Shown one piece after another: positions 33,462-46,125 of a stretch of DNA of 64,000 bases. Below the pieces are notes generated by a model. It was given only the letters and a program-made list of their open reading frames with translations, was not told where the DNA came from and made no database searches. Position numbers and translations under genes: made by a program. This DNA is from Holothuria scabra (taxonomy: Eukaryota > Echinodermata > Holothuroidea > Aspidochirotida > Holothuriidae): contig CM074195.1 in the NCBI GenBank assembly GCA_037179385.1, forward strand, positions 28,166,222 to 28,230,221, in the 5' to 3' direction. Each line of letters opens with the position of its first letter. Positions within the stretch are counted from its first letter, which is position 1.

Positions 33462-33681
33462 CGTTAGATGGAGTTTTACGGCCCAATTTCCAACCAGTTG
33501 GCCTTTTTTCCAGTTGTGGCTAACTGGCTTGTTTTCCCTTCTCCATTGCTTATGCTGAGCACCAAGCACAATTGCAATAGGTTTCGTATTTAAAGTCTTC
33601 TGTATGACCCGGCCAGGGCTCGAACTCACGACTTCGTGACTGCAAGTCTGATCATCCTCGTACCACTTGACCATGTCGGAG
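33462..33681 (-). mobile_element. tRNA-derived SINE copy
   Basis: On the minus strand: tRNA-like head with A-box-like TGGTCAAGTGG and B-box-like GAGTTCGAGCC, a body with GCCAGTTAGCCACAACTGGA, and a tail GTAAAACTCCATCTAAC. Same layout as 49815-50048. Confidence 0.75.
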
Positions 33682-33724
33682 ACACTTTTGTACGAACAAA
33701 GCCGATTGGTTATCTATGATCTCC

Positions 33725-33749
33725 CCACGCACACACACACACACACCCC
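33725..33749. repeat. (CA)n microsatellite
   Basis: About ten CA units. Confidence 0.9.
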
Positions 33750-33816
33750 CATACATCTTTGGATTGATGACCTTCATCGATGATATCATCATGTTCCCTT
33801 CTTAAGAAGTTAGTTA

Positions 33817-33860
33817 ATTAGAGTTTTACGGCCCAGTTTCCAGCCTATTGGTTCAAGTCT
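33817..33860 (-). mobile_element. tRNA-SINE tail fragment
   Basis: AGAGTTTTACGGCCCAGTTT then CCAGCCTATTGG on the plus strand is the reverse of the SINE 3' end. Confidence 0.5.
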
Positions 33861-33869
33861 GTTCTTAAG

Positions 33870-36800
33870 AAAGCCCACTCTAAAAATTTTGAAGTTACAG
33901 TTTGAATAAAATTGTGAGACAAATACGTATATCTTGTGCAATGAAGTAATCGTACACTTCAATGATGTATAAGTTTTACTTACAATCTGAAGCTCTTATT
34001 TTATTTTACCGTCTGCGACTTAAAGCTCAGGAGTATTCCCCCCAAAAGTGTATACTGCCGCCAATAAAAGTTTGTAAAACGTTTGTTAATCTCCTCCCAT
34101 AAAAACTGACGATTACGTGTCCTTGAATTGGTTGCTCAATCCTTCGGCGAGAGATGGCACACAGGTCTACCTCTCGCTATTAGACACGTGCTTTCCATCG
34201 TAACCTAAAACCCAAACAAACAATTCTGTCTGCATAGACTTCTCGCACTCTCAAGGTTACACACACTGAGGAAAAGGCAGTACACAATGAAAAGTCTCTG
34301 CAAGGAGATACCACTGTAGCACTCTGTGTAGAGTATGCTTGGTAACATTCTGTTTGCTGTGTTATTGTTTCAAAGTTTAGATCGCTTTGAATTGTGTTTA
34401 GTACTAGTGGGCACGGCAGTTCAAATGGAATATCTGCCACTGCACTGTTGTTTCGATTGCGCAATGTTGCTATTATAGGCATATGTACAGACAGTTGCTA
34501 ATTTGCTTCGTAATTTATCAATGTAACATGGAAATACATGACGATGTACTGCACAAAGAATGCAACTAAATTATTATCACTGATCGCTTTCGTTTTCCCA
34601 TGGAAGTACTACCTCGGAGGCATTCAGCTTGTCGTAAATAGCCTAGTATTGTAGTAAGTATCCACACGTTATCGCCTACAACTGGTTGTCCTCACAGCAT
34701 GCGAAACTGCATAGGCTACATATGAACAACGTACATAACAATTTGTAAACAATGGCATGTGACCAAGATCAGCCAATTGGGATGGGCTCATGGTTTAAAT
34801 GGCAACAGATTCGGCCTGTCAATCATAAGTGACGTCAAAGAAGTGTCCGGTCAATGGAAAACTCGTATGATCCATCATCGAGCTTCCTTTTGGGGGGAAT
34901 AGTGTTTCCCTTTAAGGGCGCTCCTCAACCGAACTGGCAGAGCCGTCCAGCTAATACGGCTATGGCAATGCCGTGGTAAATCATTGACATACCACCGGTA
35001 AGTGCCAAATGTAAGGGCAGATATAACTATTGCTTGTAGTAGTAGATAAAACGGTATGATTTTTTCGGCTAATTAATTAACCTTTCTGCTAGGCTGTTGG
35101 AATATAGTTAGTATATCTCTTCCTTCCTTGGATCATATTTGGGTTTCTTTGTTTTTCTCTTTTTTCTCTCTCTCTTTCTTTCTAATTTTCATTTAATTTT
35201 GTAAACTTGTATTGTTTTTCTTGCAAGATTTGTAAATACTCTATTTTGATTTTTATTTTTACCCGTCAAGTGAGGTAAATAGAATAAAGTGAAACTGAAA
35301 CCGGTAAATGTCAAATGTAAAGGTAAGTGTCAAATGTAACGGGTTAGTGTCAGATGTTAAGACAGAATGTAACAGCTTATAAGACAGATGTAACTGCTTA
35401 TATTGTAGTCATGGATACAAGGTTACAAGTTTAAAATTTTCATCGGGGCTAAGTTGCTTTAGAGACCTCTATAAACCCTATGCGTGTGACGGTAGTAGGC
35501 CTATGTCACAAAACAACTGTTCCCTACTAGTTTCATGTATTTCTTTATCACTGGCTAAGAATGCAGACGCTTTTCTGCATATTAGTTCATCATGTACACA
35601 TGTTTATGTTGTACAGCCTACATATTTATGGTACCATGACTCAATAAAAGGTAGGCATACTGCCTTGTCCGGCATGGGGGTATAATTGGGTTGCAGACTA
35701 TAGTCATTGATTGAAATGCAGGCTACGAAATCATGGGAACTAGGATCACATCAACAATAGCTTTGTGACGGTCAGCACTATAGGCTTATAGTTCCCATAA
35801 TTCGCATTTTGATCTTATTTCAACTAACGTAACAAGTGTAGACAACTGGTTTGTTACTACCGACAAATCAGTGAGGAGCCTAAGTCTCCTCGCGCAGGGT
35901 GGGTTATACTGCAGGGAGTTGTTGCGTGCAGTCAAGTGCTTTAATGTTTTCCCCCGTCTTCCCTGAGTAACGACGACGTGACGTCATAGTATGAGGTCCA
36001 TGCCTTTACCATGGCAAATGGAAATTCTCAAGTGCTTATCGATCTCCTGACTAATTTACTATTTGCAAACATGCTTTCTGATATCGTGGGTAACTTTGAA
36101 TTCAATGAAAAGTAAATATAAGACATCAATCAGGACAAATTAAACGTCACAAGACAACCGCCTACTGTGTGTCCTTATATATTTGTATAATCTGGCCTAG
36201 ATTAAATATTCAATTCTCATATATAACTAGAACATCCCGTCTTCACGGGTTGATCATTTCTCCGAAGGCTCTTTATTCAGAATGAAAGGTTGGGGCAGCT
36301 TTTTTCCGAATGGTTGTTATTATGAACACTGGACATAGAGGTATTTTTAAAGGGTAGCTCTTCCGAATCGAGATCAACAGTATAGCTCGTCCAGATCTAC
36401 ATTCTGCCACGAATGCTGCTGATTGGGCAGAGTCCGTCTGTCCTCATTTCGGAACAGCGATCTTTTTGGATGCTTTCCCTTTTGTTCTACTGTGAGTAAC
36501 GACTCTTATTTTCTATGCGGGGAGTAAGGTCCATTCGGAATAAAGTCACTCGACAAAAATCCCTCCGGAACAGCGAATGGCAATCGTCCTCCCGAACAAA
36601 ATCCACATGAGCTTGAAATAGCATGTCCCCAATACTAATTATTGATAAGTACAGATGCGAGGCACAGAGCATGGCGTTGATACCACCAGTCTGCCGGGTC
36701 ACAACAAACAGTCTTTACCCCAATTAAGTTCATGTAAGTTTGACAAAAAAGTCACAACATGAATACATTAACAGAAATACTCTTCCACAGCTTGAATAAA

Positions 36801-36940
36801 ATGAGAACTTTTAAAGTTTGAAAATTTCAGCAAAATTTTTTCCAAAATTCACATATTTTCAGGGGTGGCACCAGGGTTTTTTGCTTATGAAAAAAACAGA
36901 TTGCGGAAGCTGAGTGATAACCGTCTTAAGGGAGAGGCCT
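33870..36940. other. Intergenic stretch without recognised genes
   Basis: Contains a short repeated segment GGTAAGTGTCAAATGTAA (around 34998 and three variants at 35303-35385) bracketing a T-rich 3'-end-like stretch (35140-35290, ending AATAAAGTGAAAC). It also has a TTCGGAA-rich stretch at 36270-36610. Open frames here match no family I know. Confidence 0.5.
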
Positions 36941-36944
36941 AAAA

Positions 36945-37517
36945 GTGTACCTCAAGTCAAAAAAAAATCAAAAATATATATTAAAATGCATGAAAAATTA
37001 CTTCTAACAGCCCATCTCCCATCTTCATAGGACATTCCAGAGCTGATATATAGCCTAAAAAGTTGAAGTTAATGCACTTAAAACATATTGGTCCATTGCG
37101 CAACAATTTGTGACTTTCTTGTTGTACGACTCACATTACCTGCTTTGTTTCCCTTTAAAAACTGAAATGTTTTATGACCTTGAACACTTCCTGTTTACTT
37201 GCGCAGCATGTTCCACAGAGACGGTTTAATTAAATCACCCCATAAGAGTAAGGGTATACTATCACACCTTGGTACAAGATGCAGTAACATTTAGAAAAAC
37301 AAAGAAGTACAAAGATTGTAATTTGAGTAGTACAACAATAACATCAAAAATTATTGCGCAATGTATACTTTTCTAAGTCGAGTGAATAAACTTCAAAATT
37401 TTACGTCTCAGCTCAGGAATGTCCTATGAAGATGGGAGTTGAACTTTTAGAATCCATTTTTCATGGTCTTTAATACGTTTCTTCTTCTTCTTCTTCTCTT
37501 TTGATTTACACTTAAAC
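36945..37517. mobile_element. Foldback element with arms of about 100 bp
   Basis: CCCATCTTCATAGGACATTC then CAGAGCTGA (left) and the reverse complement of TCAGCTCAGGAATGTCCTAT then GAAGATGGGA (right) pair almost perfectly. Similarity continues outward through ATGAAAAAT and AAGTGT. Non-coding centre. Confidence 0.7.
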
Positions 37518-38524
37518 TACCGGGTAACCGTAGACATAATCTTGTGCAACTTTTGCGCTTTCTGAACTATTTTTGTCGACAACACTAATTCTGCACCACA
37601 ATTATACATTGAGTTCACACTTATAAAAATTATCTTCCAACATGGTCTGACGTTGCGATGGGATTCTGTATGGATTAGGCTGTCTAGTCTTGAATATGTA
37701 TGGTATTTTTTTACCCGAAGTAAACCACAAAATTCCTTTACATCAGTAATTAACACAGAATTAACGTTTCTTTTCGCTTGAAAGACATCTACAATGTCTG
37801 TTGATTCTGGTAAAAAGTCAGTTAAAAAAGGAAAAACGAAGCCTGCTGGAGCTAAATAACTATCACTGTCAAACTCTGAAATAGCCCTTGCAATATGAGG
37901 GCCATACGGACGACAGACGTGCGAATGACTGAAGTTGCCACATGTGCGAACTACACGTGACTCATTTTTGTAATTAGCGACGTTAAGTTTCATTCCCTCA
38001 TTCTACAGACTGACAGATAAGGAAACTCGTGAATTTAGACCGTCTACTAGTGGCTCAAGAAATTCCTTGTTGTATACAGTGCTAACATCCTCTACAATGA
38101 CTAAACAAACGGATTAGCGCAGGGAGAGTTCTTTACCTAGTCCACGGTTTGCCTTTGTATGTTTAAAATTTAATAAATAACAAATCTATGTATTGCACAA
38201 AGTGAAAACGTTTCTTTAGACCCTGTCCCTCATTCGAAACAATATAACAATATTTCCAGACCAACATTTTTCGTTTAGTTGCAGGTCATGTACAAAACTA
38301 GGCTTACTAAACAGCTCCCGTGATCTGCTGCAAGCCGCATATTATTTTGGTAATTCACGCCCTCTATTCATCGGGCATGGCAAGAATCACACCACGCTCC
38401 GCTTGGCCCTTGTACTTGTTTAAAACAGACGAGAGGTTAAATCCTCTTTAAATAATGCGTTCCTCATCCCGCACTTTGTGCGGTTGTTGAGGACAATTTT
38501 ACAGACTTCAATCATTGTTTATTG
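37518..38524. other. Unassigned, with one longer open frame
   Basis: A 158-codon frame on the minus strand (37517-37993) overlaps the foldback arm boundary. It has no recognisable domain and is about as long as the longest frame expected by chance in 64 kb of AT-rich DNA, so it is not called as a gene. Confidence 0.5.
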
Positions 38525-38740
38525 GAACTGGGAGTACCAAATTATATAGCCCTGACGTCACCACTCCATTGTTCATACTCCCCTATTTCCCGTGGTTTCT
38601 TAGTCTTCTATTGACAGATTGACGAGTCATTCTGCATTTTTGAACATGTCAGTCAAAGAGCAATGTCAATTAAGAATATCTGTGGACTATTAAAAATAAT
38701 TAGTTTAGGGTGAGAATTGACTCCCTGTAATTAATCTGAA
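38525..38740. mobile_element. Family A MITE, degraded copy
   Basis: TCAAAGAGCAATGTCAATTA then AGAATATCTGTGG and TAGTTTAGGGTGAGAATTGA match the family's right portion. Confidence 0.45.
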
Positions 38741-38754
38741 AAATAGATTTTTGA

Positions 38755-38970
38755 ACGGCAAAGTTTCCAACCTAGTCGAGCCGGCCACGGCCTTTCTCCA
38801 GTTGTGGCTCACTGGCTTGTTTTCCCTACTCCGTTGCTTATGCGGAGCATCACGCACAACGGGAGTAGGTTTCCAGGTCGAGTTTGGTATGACTCGACCT
38901 GGGAATCGAACCCGGGTCGTCAGCCCGCGTGAGAGGCGGATGCTCTACCGTAAGACCAAACACGCGCATA
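38755..38970 (-). mobile_element. tRNA-derived SINE copy
   Basis: Minus-strand head: GGTCTTACGGTAGAGCATCC (A-box region) and ACCCGGGTTCGATTCCCAGG (B box), then CAACGGAGTAGGGAAAACAA and GCCAGTGAGCCACAACTGGA. The terminal CTCCATCTAAC tail is not visible. The head resembles a tRNA gene, but the body is the SINE's, so it is not a tRNA gene. Confidence 0.75.
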
Positions 38971-38974
38971 ACGT

Positions 38975-40140
38975 ACCCAACGTAGATACCAAACTCCTAT
39001 CCCTACACTGTAAGACGCGCTGACTCCTCAAGGAGGCTCAATCGGAGGGGCGGAAGTGCTGATTTGACATTCGCACAGTTCTATTCCGTGATGTGCGCGC
39101 ACAATTATGCATGCGTAACAGAAAATTCCATTGAAGCGAGATGGCAGCGAGCATACATTTTCAAAGCGAGTTATGTACGCACACAATGTATTTCTCCGTG
39201 AGAAGTCCGAAATAATTGACGCGTGCTTGAAGGGGGCGCACCACCATTACCTAAAATTGCACTTTGGGCAAAAGGTGAACCCTCTGGCCGTAGTCCCCCA
39301 AAGTTTTGTTTGGGTTAATTTTTCAACCTTTTTTAAAGAAAGCTGTGAATGGTTTGTTGCATGTTTTTGGTAGTGGTTGAGTTGGAGATTATTTTGTGAG
39401 AAAATGGTTGAAATTGGTTACACCTGGGCTGACTGAGAGGCTTCGGAATGTCAGCGGACCTATCTCATATGCTGGGTAGTGACAAGGGGGGCGAATCACT
39501 CCTTTTTTATTCATACGCCTGTAGCTCAAAAAGTCAATGGTCATGCTATGGGAATTCTTATGTGCCATTGATAAACAACTCGTCAGCTTCGCTTTGATGG
39601 TACACACACTGGCATTGAAAACTTTGACAAGGAATTAGAGGCAGAATAATCAAGCATGTTTAGTGTGTAAGTCAATGGCAACAATTAATGATGGCGCGCC
39701 ACCTGAAATAAGAACGCTGTAGTTGATTTTGTGTCGTAAGCGCGTAAGAATGTAACTCCGTGCATACGTGCATGAATGTGCGCTTGTGAGGATAAACTGA
39801 ATAATCAGTAAGTCAAAGAACTTCAAACCAGCCTCGAAGAAGCCTAAAGTGTTTCATGTAAGTGAAATTTATTGAAGAACGGTGTTTGCAAGAATTGCAA
39901 CGTTTTAAAATCACACGTATTATTACTAGTAAAAGATATAAATTACCTGTTAGCTTTCAAGACGACTGATCAGTGATCAGCACTTCCTCCCCTCCGAATC
40001 GGGTCCCATGAGGAGTTACCGCGCCATTTCAAGTTTGGTATCTATGTTTATAATATCTTTGGGTACGGTTCATGTTAGAGATCGGTATCTACTAGTACTA
40101 GTGCAGGTCATTTCGTACACATATCATAACAGGGTGCTTT
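38975..40140. other. Unassigned intergenic sequence
   Basis: Somewhat more GC than its surroundings. No gene, repeat family or RNA was recognised. Confidence 0.4.
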
Positions 40141-40145
40141 CACGT

Positions 40146-40305
40146 TACGTCACAATTGTTAAGCCACGCCCACTGCCAGGCAAAAATCAAGAGTGTGTTC
40201 GTGTAACAGCCACACGTAGGCCGTTACCTGCTTCTAAGCTATTGCAATTCAAGCTAGTGTACTACCCTAGTTTTGCCCATCGAGAGGGGCGTGGCTGGTG
40301 ACGCA
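40146..40305. mobile_element. Small foldback element
   Basis: ACGTCACAATTGTTAAGCCA then CGCCCACTGCC (left) pairs, with a 4-nt gap, with the reverse complement of GAGGGGCGTGGCTGGTGACG (right). Confidence 0.5.
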
Positions 40306-40461
40306 AGTACATGCAAGCTATATGCGCCCCTCCTCAATCATTAGATTCTGCAGAGCGGCTCCTGTGATACTGTATCATCGGGGAAATGAATGCCTATAAA
40401 TGCTTGTCACAACTTTGAAGCGAGTGAAAATTTGACAGTTTGACCGGGCATTTAGTGTGTC

Positions 40462-40785
40462 ATTAAGCTTAGCATTAGCTTTATCTGTATAGACGAATAC
40501 GGACAGATTGTGATGGTCTGATCTTAGTCGGTCATTACTGGGGTCTATCATCTTTAATCTTTAAATTTCATTCCTTGCCTGTTCCATGGATGGTTGTACA
40601 CTGAAGTGTATCTTAGTTTTCTCAACTTCACTGAATATGAGGATTTGAAATTCACATAGACAATAAATGAAGACGATTAAAGGCTGATGGACCCCACCAA
40701 TGGCTGCCTACAGTCACTAAAAACAAGCGCTAATCGGATTCGTCTATACTGACAACCGACTCAGGCTGTAACCTTATGCTAAGTC
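40462..40785. mobile_element. Foldback element with about 90-bp arms
   Basis: TGTATAGACGAATACGGACA ... GGGGTCTATCATCTTTAATC on the left matches the reverse complement of the right arm (AGTATAGACGAATCCGATTA ... GGGGTCCATCAGCCTTTAAT). Confidence 0.65.
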
Positions 40786-40789
40786 CATA

Positions 40790-42655
40790 CCTTTGGGCAT
40801 GCGCAGAAAGTATTCCCGTACTAAGTAATCTGTACCGATGTGACACTGTAAAATCCGACCATATTTGGCCTAGCACACCTTAGCTCGTGACTTTGTTGTC
40901 TTTTCAGGCAGGATTGAAAGAGAATTCAAAATCTTTAAAATTGTCAGCCAGATAAAAGAATACAAGCCGAATTGCAACAGCGAACTCATATAAAGCTATT
41001 GTTTACACACAACCCTTGACTCCAAGCTAAAAGCAAACAGCTTAAACCTGTTTGCAAATAACCAGCCGCCGATAACGCAAAATAGACTCAATGCGAGTTC
41101 TAATGTATTTACTTTTCCCACGGTCAGGACGTCCCTCTAAAATTCCTGGAGGTACTTAAAATATGCGGACCTGCTGCCCGCGTCACCCTCTGTCGCGTGT
41201 ACTATTGTGCAAACGCAACGATCAGAAAGAGCAACAGTGGCAAGCTGTACCCCTGTGTACTTCCACTGATCTCGAGGAGGCTATTCAAATGAACCCATTT
41301 TAAACTGCCCTGCGAGGCGAATTTTGAATGATCACGTCAGAGACCCAAGAACAAGCGTCCTCGTTTAGATTATTGCTGCGAAAAAATAACTGATGGAAGT
41401 TTTGGCAGGCTGCTGACGACGTGTTAGTTGCGAAAGGGATCCTCTAAGCGATTGCGTTAATGCGTTTTCACATACGCATGGGCCACTGCTCCATCGAAAT
41501 GCACAAAATACACCGCACCTACAACACATCTTCTAAAATTTAGGTTTACTGTGAAAAATTGGTCGATTCGTCATTTCTAATCCATTGCAAATTGAATTCT
41601 TACATGTGCATGGTTTCACGGTACCTCGGACTGATAAAAACTAAATCTTTGTGTGTTTTAATGGTACCTAACAGTGTGGAAGAGATTCTCATTTTAGGAC
41701 ATGCCGACCACACTTAAGACATAAACATGTAAATACAGTTTTTCTACAGGTAGCGGACCACTACCTCCAATACTTGTGGCTGTGAAAATGTTTACTGACA
41801 GACAAAGCACCTTAAAAATTTTATGGGATGTTGTTTCTGACTGTGTTACTTGCAAAATATGATCAGTTTTGCATTTGGACTGCGTAGACAATGAGTTGAA
41901 ATACAGACTGTGCAAAATTCAAGGCAATTTGACTGATTTTAGTGCCATTTTTTCACTGTATTGTACTCCGCTCTGTGAAGTGCCGCTTTTGAGCAGCTAT
42001 TATGACGGGAAACACATCCCTACCATTCAGAGGGTCGGAAGGATTTTAGAAAAAGACTTCGTAAATGCTGAGCTTGGTTTGTCTCCTCCGCGTTTATCCC
42101 ACAATTCCAAACAACGCCTTGACCGGCAGAATTTTCATTTGGGCGGACCGAGGGAGCTTTTGAAGCGGTATGACCAGAGCCTTATATATACGGCTCTGGG
42201 TGTGGCAAGAACTAAAAAAAATACCTATGCCGAGCTCCACTATAGTTGGCGCCTATAGCGTACAGTGAAAATCTGGACTAAAAATACCTCTCAGATTGCC
42301 GGAAATGGCACCTTGAAGTCTTTCACGCCTTCTGGGCTTCAGCTAACCGTATCTTTTCAAATTCCTTTTCGAAAAAAAATAGTAGGGTTAGGTGTTTTGG
42401 AGGGTTAGGTAGAGAATTTCCAAAAGGTGTATGAATATGAACATATCATTTCTATTTATGCAAGAGAGATGTGCTAAAATCTTAAAGATTGTACCATTCA
42501 CATCACCAGTATGTCCCTTAGACTGTTTATGGCGTAATTTGATGGTCAGGAAAATCACCGCATATATATTACACATGTGTTCATGCATTATACCTTTAAA
42601 TTTTAAGCTATTTATGATGCCACCTGTGTATAATCTATGTTTGATTCACATGTCA
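40790..42655. other. Unassigned intergenic sequence
   Basis: Includes an open frame at 41869-42258 (+) without recognisable domains or convincing splice sites. Nothing else identified. Confidence 0.4.
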
Positions 42656-42659
42656 ACAA

Positions 42660-42908
42660 ATTAAAAGGCAAGAACAATCCCCAACTTAAAGTAGTATACT
42701 AGACTGACCTGTTTCCTGGTTGGCTCTTTAGAGGGAGCGACAACGTTCTTCTCTTCAAATTTGAAATTTACTGCTTGCTTTACACTGAATATACAGTATT
42801 GAAGTCTAAAAATATGATGAAAGATACTTTGAACAATTATAAGGGGAAAATTGTGGTATTTAACTGTTGCTTTAAAAAAAGTTTGGGAACTGCTCTAAAT
42901 CTTTAAAC
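42660..42908. mobile_element. Family B MITE copy
   Basis: TTAAAAGGCAAGAACAATCC at left, AAGATACTTTGAACAATTAT in the core, AAAGTTTGGGAACTGCTCTA then AATCTTTAAA at right. Confidence 0.65.
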
Positions 42909-43019
42909 ATTTGCTAATAATTTTGTGATTTTTAATTTTCTTTCCATACTACATATGTCAAAATTTGTGCATTTTCCGAATCCGAAACAAGCTTAGCAAA
43001 ACTCTGTACCGAATATGGG

Positions 43020-43290
43020 ATGTAAAGGGCAAAGACAGTCATCCCACTGGCAACTTGAAGTAGTGTAGTGCACTGTCCTGTTTCGCATGATTGGCCGCTG
43101 AAAGTCATGTGACAATATTTTTTCTCTTCAGATGTGAAATTTACTAAGAATAACTGCTTGTTTAACCTTGCATATTCAAAACTGAAGTTATAAAATATGA
43201 TGACAGATACTTTGAAGAGAAATAAGAAGAAAATTGTGATCTTTAGCTGTTGCTTCAAAGTAGATGTACAGGCTCTTGATCTTCAAAAAA
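43020..43290. mobile_element. Family B MITE copy
   Basis: TGTAAAGGGCAAAGACAGTC at left, GATACTTTGAAGAGAAATAA and GATCTTTAGCTGTTGCTTCA in the core. It lies about 110 bp from another copy. Confidence 0.65.
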
Positions 43291-43299
43291 TTTGGCCCA

Positions 43300-45570
43300 A
43301 TTTTTATTTCAATTATTTTAACTCTTTTATTTTGATCTCTTTACCTGTTTCAGCAACCCACACCAGTGTTCGAGGGAGGGGGGCTGAGGGACGAATCCCC
43401 TGAAATTTTTTCCGCGATTCTAGAGACTTTGAAGTTTCCGTAGACTTCATACATTTGCACACATTCGGCCCTCCTAAAAAATTCGTCCCTGGAAAGGTTT
43501 TTGCCCCCTTTCAGTGTCTTGTCTGGTTAAGGGCCTGTATCAACTTTTAACCAAACAAATACTATAAACTATACTTTCAAGTTTTTTTTTTATGTTTCCC
43601 TTAAACATATCCTTCCATTCATTTCAGTACTTTCGAAAAACATTTGGGGGCAAGACAAGACATGGCGTTTCACTGGGGGCTCCAGCCTCCTTACCCCTTT
43701 GGTGACGCCTATGATTCCATGTGTCTATCATTGTTTTCGAAATCGTATATTTAAGGAGGCACAATAAGTTCCATTGCATTTCGCGTTCTGATCAATCAGA
43801 TTAGAGCTTCGGTCATGATATTAGGACTAACATGCACTTGGAGCATAACCAAAGGTACGGTATCTAGCAACTTGTTTTAGCACACATATAGTTGAGTGAA
43901 AACACAAGCGCAATGGACATTTGATCTAGTAGACTCTACTTAGATAGGACACCTCAGTCTTGGACCCTATGCCCACTCCAGATTTTAGCCCGCCATTGGA
44001 AACTCCCTGGTTTATGCATTTGTTCCCTTCTCAGTCTGTCAGTGATGTACAGATGTACAGTAGGCCTATATATGCCTATAAATATGAACAAGGTTTGATT
44101 ATCTCAACACCGCTGTGAGTTATAGACCCTTTTATGGACCCGAGTGGCCGAGTCGGATGTGGTGTCGATCCGATCAAGGTTACATCGTGCACCTGGCACT
44201 TAATGCACTATCCGCAACGAATACTCCCTTCGAGCATTTCACATTTATGACCTTGGAGCTGAGGTTGAAGGTGATCAAAAAAGATGTACGAGAGAGGTTT
44301 ACGTCCATGTGCTAAGACAATAGCCATAGGGGCACAACGGTGACTCTCATCAAAGATAACGTTTCATCCCGAACATGCGTCAAACTTACCATTGCCTTAA
44401 CAGCTTAATGTGCCTTAACTAAGTTAATACGATATTACCACCCCCACACCTCCTCCATGAAAAATATTTCTCTCTCTCTGGAAGTTACGTCACCCCTTCA
44501 ATACCCTGTCTGCGTGGATATTGGACTGGGGTTCATTATAAAGACAAAGAAATTACAAAGATAGTGAGAGTAAACAAATGAATGTTCTTGGGACCTTGCA
44601 TTACTTCCAATTTGTTACCCCTCCCGTCGAATGGTTTGAGAGACAACTTCGGTGAGCTCCACAACTGTTGATACATACCACTGCACTGGCTTTGCAACTG
44701 GTCACCCGAACTCCCATGGTACAGTTCTGTTCAGTTGAGCAAATATTTCCTAACGTTTCTCTCAATTTTCTAGCAGGAATCTCACAGCTATACAAAACCT
44801 CAGTAGCTTAAAATCCCTGGTTAAACTGGGGTGGAGATAGTATAAACTTAACACTTCTCTATTGATCTGAAGCAAATAGCCCCGATTGTAAATAAACGGA
44901 TGTCTGTTGATACAACAAAGAGAATTTACGACAGTACGATGTGGACAGAAAATAATATTTGCCTCTTTTCCACTTAGATCTAACGAACAAGTTCGAGGCC
45001 TAAGTAAACTTTTTTTTTTTCATTTTAAAGGGGAAGACTCTTCACTCATTCAAAGTTTTGAAACAAGAATAATTTGTTTTGTTTTGTTTTATTTTCCTTT
45101 TACTTGCTACAAATTTATTCGTGCATTGTACATGTTAGTGAGGAGAATTTGAAGAGGACCTCTTCAAGATGTCTTCACAAAAAGGTTGCATATATCTGAT
45201 TATTGGAACTGCCATTTTTGCTCAGGTCCGGGATCAACTGTACAAAGAAAGCATGGCCACGATTGGTTCAAATGGGTCACTCACTTGACACGAATAAACT
45301 TAAAGTTAACTTCGCTTCACAACTTCCATGGATTACAATTATTTCGTTTACACTACATCGTAAATTTTATACTAAGATTTAAATTGTTGAACTGCGTTGT
45401 ATATAAACATATATACTTCAAACTGACCAGCCAAAAGTACTAGTCAACAGGGAACAAAATAATTAGGTCAAATAATATCCCACGGAAGGCTCCTTTTAAC
45501 CCGAATCGGTGTGTTTGTTCAGATTCCCGTGAAGCCAGTGTTTTACCAGTGTCCTAAAAGAGATTGGCTG
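43300..45570. other. Unassigned intergenic sequence
   Basis: No gene recognised. A small cysteine-containing minus-strand frame near 44601-44795 has no supporting signals. T-run at 45010-45020. Confidence 0.4.
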
Positions 45571-45577
45571 TAAAGGT

Positions 45578-45630
45578 AAGGTTAGATGGAGTTCTTCGGC
45601 CCAGTAATAACCAATTGGTTTAAATAATAG
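45578..45630 (-). mobile_element. tRNA-SINE tail fragment
   Basis: GGTTAGATGGAGTTCTTCGG then CCCAGTAATAACCAATTGG is the reverse of the SINE 3' end. Confidence 0.5.
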
Positions 45631-45677
45631 TCCAGAGCCAATTAATTTTTTGACATGGTAAAGAGTACGGTAAACGT

Positions 45678-46125
45678 TACTTTTAGCATTATGGTGAAAG
45701 TTTTATTCATTTCCCATGTTCGGTTCTCGAGGTATAAGCAATGGCAGCTGATTTGTTTAAAAGGAGTGAACTTGAAGCAACCAGGGGTGATGTTATGGAT
45801 CCACGTTGTTCGCCAATATTTTGTTTTTCTTATTTTTCATCCTATTAGTTTGATCTTAAATTGATTAGGGAGCTATTTTGCTCCTAAAACATACCGTATA
45901 AAGTTTTTAAAAATTCCATTGCTCTGGGCGCGCATATTTGGAATAAATATTCCAAAGTTTAGTTGAGAACGAAAAAACACATTGGCCAACAATGCGAATC
46001 CATGACACCATACCTGCCTGCTTCAAGTTCATTCGATGTAGAGAATTTGCAACAATTGCTTCACTGAAGAACCGAACATGAAAAATGAATAAAAATGTCT
46101 TCAAAATGCTTAGAATCTGTCCCTC
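45678..46125. mobile_element. Family D foldback element, copy 2
   Basis: Left arm TTTATTCATTTCCCATGTTC then GGTTCTCGAGGTATAAGCAA and GAGTGAACTTGAAGCAACCA; right arm is its inverse (CTTCAAGTTCATTCGATGTA, GAACCGAACATGAAAAATGA). Same family as 32181-32670. Confidence 0.7.

Noticed and set aside
36270..36610. TTCGGAA-rich stretch as a further foldback element
   Set aside because: Several inverted TTCGGAA/TTCCGAA motifs occur, but no consistent arms or ends could be aligned.
37517..37993. 158-codon open frame (-)
   Set aside because: No recognisable domain or splice context. A frame of this length is expected about once by chance in 64 kb of AT-rich DNA.
38880..38970. Possible tRNA gene on the minus strand (good A and B boxes)
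   Set aside because: The sequence continues into the same body as the SINE with 12-bp duplications at 49815, so it is a SINE head.
41869..42258. 129-codon open frame (+)
   Set aside because: No family resemblance and no convincing intron borders. Left as unassigned.
44601..44795. Small cysteine-containing peptide frame (-)
   Set aside because: Starts from a non-ATG codon; no signal peptide, splice sites or known cysteine pattern.
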